Positions 41,790-43,625 of a stretch of 43,625 nt of DNA are shown here, piece after piece (the stretch's first letter is position 1; each line of letters starts with the position of its first letter). A program made the translations under genes and the position numbers. Under the pieces are notes generated by a model that was not told the DNA's origin, made no database searches, and worked only from the letters and a program-made list of their open reading frames with translations. Source of the stretch: Sphingopyxis sp. H115 (lineage in GTDB: Bacteria; Pseudomonadota; Alphaproteobacteria; Sphingomonadales; Sphingomonadaceae); NCBI RefSeq assembly GCF_001468465.1, contig NZ_LNSA01000033.1:1-43625 (forward strand), written 5' to 3'.

Positions 41790-42554
41790 ATGGCGACCCA
41801 GCTCAAGCGCAACAGCAAATATAGCGAAGCCGAATGGACGGCGCGGCAGGAGCTTGCCGCCTGCTACCGCATCTTCGCGATGATGGGCTGGGACGAAATG
41901 ATCTTCAACCACATCACCGTGAAAGTCCCCGACGAGGACGGCGCCTTCCTGATCAACCCCTATGGCCTGCACTTCAGCGAAGTCACCGCGTCGAACCTGA
42001 TCAAGATCGACATCGACGGCAACAAGGTCGACGAGGATAATCCCTGGCACGTGAACAAGGCCGGGTTCGTCCAGCACAGCCTGTTCCACCGCGTCCTGCC
42101 CGACGCGCACGCGATCATCCACACCCATACCACCGCGACCACCGCGGTCTGCGCGCTCGAAGGCGGGTTACAGCCGGTCAATTTCTACGCCTGCAACTTC
42201 ATGGGCCAGCTCGGCTATCATGATTTCGAGGGCGTGACGGTTCGCGAGGAGGAAGGCGAGCGCCTCGTAAAGAATCTCGGCGACAAACGCATCCTGATGC
42301 TGCGCAACCATGGCCCCGTCGTGATGGGCAAATCGCTGACCGAAGCCTTCATCAAATATTGGGCGCTCCAGCGCGCGTGCGAAATCCAGCTCGCGACGAT
42401 GAGCATGGGCAAGCCGATCACCGTCCCCGACGAAGTGATCGCGGTCCACCAGCGCGACCTGTTCATGGCCTCGATCCCCGGCCAAGCGGGCAAGGCCGAA
42501 TTCGACGCAATGGTGCGCAAGGTCGACAAGATCGACACGAGCTGGCGTGACTAA
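41790..42554 (+). CDS. Class II aldolase/adducin family protein
   Basis: A 254-residue protein. Zinc-binding histidines are His111 and His113 (IIHTHTTATTAV) and His174 (RNHGPVVMG), and the N-terminal ARQELAACYRIFAMMGWDE plus FNHITVKVP segment is typical. Bacterial relatives include fuculose- and ribulose-phosphate aldolases/epimerases, but the adducin-like subgroup has unknown substrates. It begins at ATG 41790 with a GGGACAGG ribosome site, divergent from rpsU. The 2Fe-2S gene follows 27 bases later. Confidence 0.9.
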   Translation: MATQLKRNSKYSEAEWTARQELAACYRIFAMMGWDEMIFNHITVKVPDEDGAFLINPYGLHFSEVTASNLIKIDIDGNKVDEDNPWHVNKAGFVQHSLFHRVLPDAHAIIHTHTTATTAVCALEGGLQPVNFYACNFMGQLGYHDFEGVTVREEEGERLVKNLGDKRILMLRNHGPVVMGKSLTEAFIKYWALQRACEIQLATMSMGKPITVPDEVIAVHQRDLFMASIPGQAGKAEFDAMVRKVDKIDTSWRD

Positions 42555-42581
42555 TCCGGCGACTGCGCTAACAGGGGCGGC

Positions 42582-43127
42582 ATGACGCGATTCTCGGTCA
42601 ACGACCGCCCGGTCGAATATCGCATGGAGCCCGACACGCCGTTGCTCTGGGCGCTGCGCGACGCATCGAACCTGACGGGAACCAAATATGGCTGCGGCAC
42701 CGGCGAGTGCGGCGCCTGCACCGTCGATATCGACGGCGAGGCGATCCGCAGCTGCATGGTCACGATCGCCGAGTGCGAAGGCCGTTTCGTCACGACGATC
42801 GAGGGCCTGTCGCGCGACCGCAGCCATGCGGTGCAACAGGCGTGGGTCGCGCAGCAGGTGCCGCAATGCGGATTCTGCCAGTCGGGGATGATCATGGCAG
42901 CGGCGGCGCTGCTGCGCACCAACAGCAACCCCAGCGATGCCGAAATCGACGCCGCGATGACGAATATCTGCCGCTGCGGCACCTATCCGCGCATCCGCAG
43001 CGCGATCCGCCTCGCCGGCCGCGTGCTGCGCGGCGAGGAGCGGATCGCCGCCGCCCCGCCGCCCGGTATCCGCCCCGACGATGCGGCGCGCGCGGTCCCC
43101 GCACTCCGCCTGCCGCCGGGCAGTTGA
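42582..43127 (+). CDS. (2Fe-2S)-binding protein, xanthine-oxidase/isoquinoline oxidoreductase small-subunit type
   Basis: A 181-residue iron-sulfur protein. The plant-ferredoxin-type cluster uses Cys38, 43, 46 and 58, and the second cluster Cys96, 99, 130 and 132 (CGFCQSG and CRCGTYPRI), as in small subunits of molybdenum hydroxylases. It would pass electrons from a molybdopterin subunit, but no such gene follows in the window. A C-terminal Pro/Ala-rich extension of about 25 residues is longer than usual. It probably shares a transcript with the aldolase-like gene. Confidence 0.93.
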   Translation: MTRFSVNDRPVEYRMEPDTPLLWALRDASNLTGTKYGCGTGECGACTVDIDGEAIRSCMVTIAECEGRFVTTIEGLSRDRSHAVQQAWVAQQVPQCGFCQSGMIMAAAALLRTNSNPSDAEIDAAMTNICRCGTYPRIRSAIRLAGRVLRGEERIAAAPPPGIRPDDAARAVPALRLPPGS

Positions 43128-43259
43128 CGGCCTTGTTCATCTAGCTGAACCGCAGGCAACAACGCGGTCAGCGACCGATCATCTTGCGGAGCGTAAGAAT
43201 CACCTCATCATCCCGGCTGGCGTCTCCAGCAAACGGGACATGAGTTGGAGAATGGCGAG

Positions 43260-43625
43260 ATGAAAAAGATGTTCGGAGGGTTGCTGATCGCCGCGACGAT
43301 CCTGACCCCCATCGCCCCCGCAGCAGCACAGGCATCGGGCGAGCGGTTCCAGGTCGCGCAACGCGGCGATCGTGGTGACCGGGGCCCGCGCGGTCCCGAA
43401 GCGCGCCGCGGCGGCAATGGCGGCGGCGAGGCCCGCCCACAGCGCCAGCGCGGCGAACAGCGGCAGGTCCAGCGCGAGCAGCGCAGCGAAACCCGTCAGC
43501 GCAGCGAAACCCGTCAGCGCGGCTCGGACCAACCGCGTCAGGCGCAACGGCAACAGCGCAGCAGCGACCAGCAGCGCCAGCAATGGCAACAACGCCGCGA
43601 TCAGCAACAGCGCACCGCGCAGGCC
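43260..43625 (+). CDS. Exported Arg/Gln-rich protein (partial, 3' end outside window)
   Basis: An open frame of at least 122 codons with no stop before the window end. It begins MKKMFGGLLIAATILTPIAP with a signal-peptide cleavage site near AAAQA. The rest is low complexity: Gly/Arg, then Gln/Arg with the repeated hexapeptide QRSETR. Sphingomonads have many such proteins whose C-terminus is an RcnB domain; that part would lie beyond the window, so the family is a guess. A GGAG sequence precedes the ATG. Confidence 0.7.
   Translation, partial: MKKMFGGLLIAATILTPIAPAAAQASGERFQVAQRGDRGDRGPRGPEARRGGNGGGEARPQRQRGEQRQVQREQRSETRQRSETRQRGSDQPRQAQRQQRSSDQQRQQWQQRRDQQQRTAQA
43479..43514 (+). repeat. Two tandem 18-base units inside the Arg/Gln-rich gene
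   Basis: CAGCGCAGCGAAACCCGT occurs twice in a row, in frame, each encoding QRSETR. The exact identity suggests recent slippage or duplication in a low-complexity region. Confidence 0.9.

Overview
The window is a GC-rich stretch of an alphaproteobacterial chromosome, most likely from a sphingomonad (family Sphingomonadaceae, Sphingopyxis-like). The clues are the many TonB-dependent receptors (TBDRs), the receptor/tryptophan-halogenase/SapC/cupin gene set, the gene order ctaC-ctaD-ctaB-(small ORF)-ctaG-ctaE-DUF983-SURF1-thrC, and GTCATCCCGG-type inverted repeats between genes. The genus is inference. I saw no rRNA, tRNA, CRISPR array, insertion sequence or prophage gene.

Left part (1-11.8 kb). 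A minus-strand DUF3649-PepSY-DUF3325 operon of iron-uptake type has a possible Fur box at its front and an AraC-type regulator upstream. A plus-strand operon follows with an alpha/beta hydrolase, a PaiB-like FMN-binding protein and an acetylpolyamine-amidohydrolase/HDAC-like enzyme. Next come a TBDR and a divergent, Tat-exported S9 oligopeptidase, then a GGDEF diguanylate cyclase that ends at a clear terminator.

Centre (11.9-27 kb). This is a minus-strand carbohydrate utilisation locus, probably for a beta-1,3-glucan such as laminarin. In transcription order it holds a TIGR01782-like TBDR, halogenase-like flavoenzyme 1, SapC, a JmjC/cupin_8 protein, halogenase-like flavoenzyme 2, a GH16 glucanase, a LacI regulator and an MFS transporter, then a separate GH3 beta-glucosidase plus FucP-type transporter unit. 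The TBDR promoter is a near-consensus sigma70 promoter with two LacI-type palindromes, one filling the spacer and one covering the -10. The same operator stands before the GH3 gene. A terminator-like hairpin separates the TBDR from the flavoenzyme module. The biochemical job of that module (two flavoenzymes, SapC, cupin) is unknown and is the most interesting thing here.

Right part (27-43.6 kb). A PRC-barrel protein is followed by the aa3-type cytochrome c oxidase operon, which runs on into threonine synthase and an rRNA-methyltransferase-like gene (minus strand). Divergent to it are pyrE-pdxJ-acpS-lepB and an AI-2E/PerM-family permease. Then come a membrane-anchored FKBP isomerase, rpsU with a strong terminator, a class II aldolase, an orphan molybdo-hydroxylase-type 2Fe-2S subunit, and the start of an exported Arg/Gln-rich protein that runs off the end.
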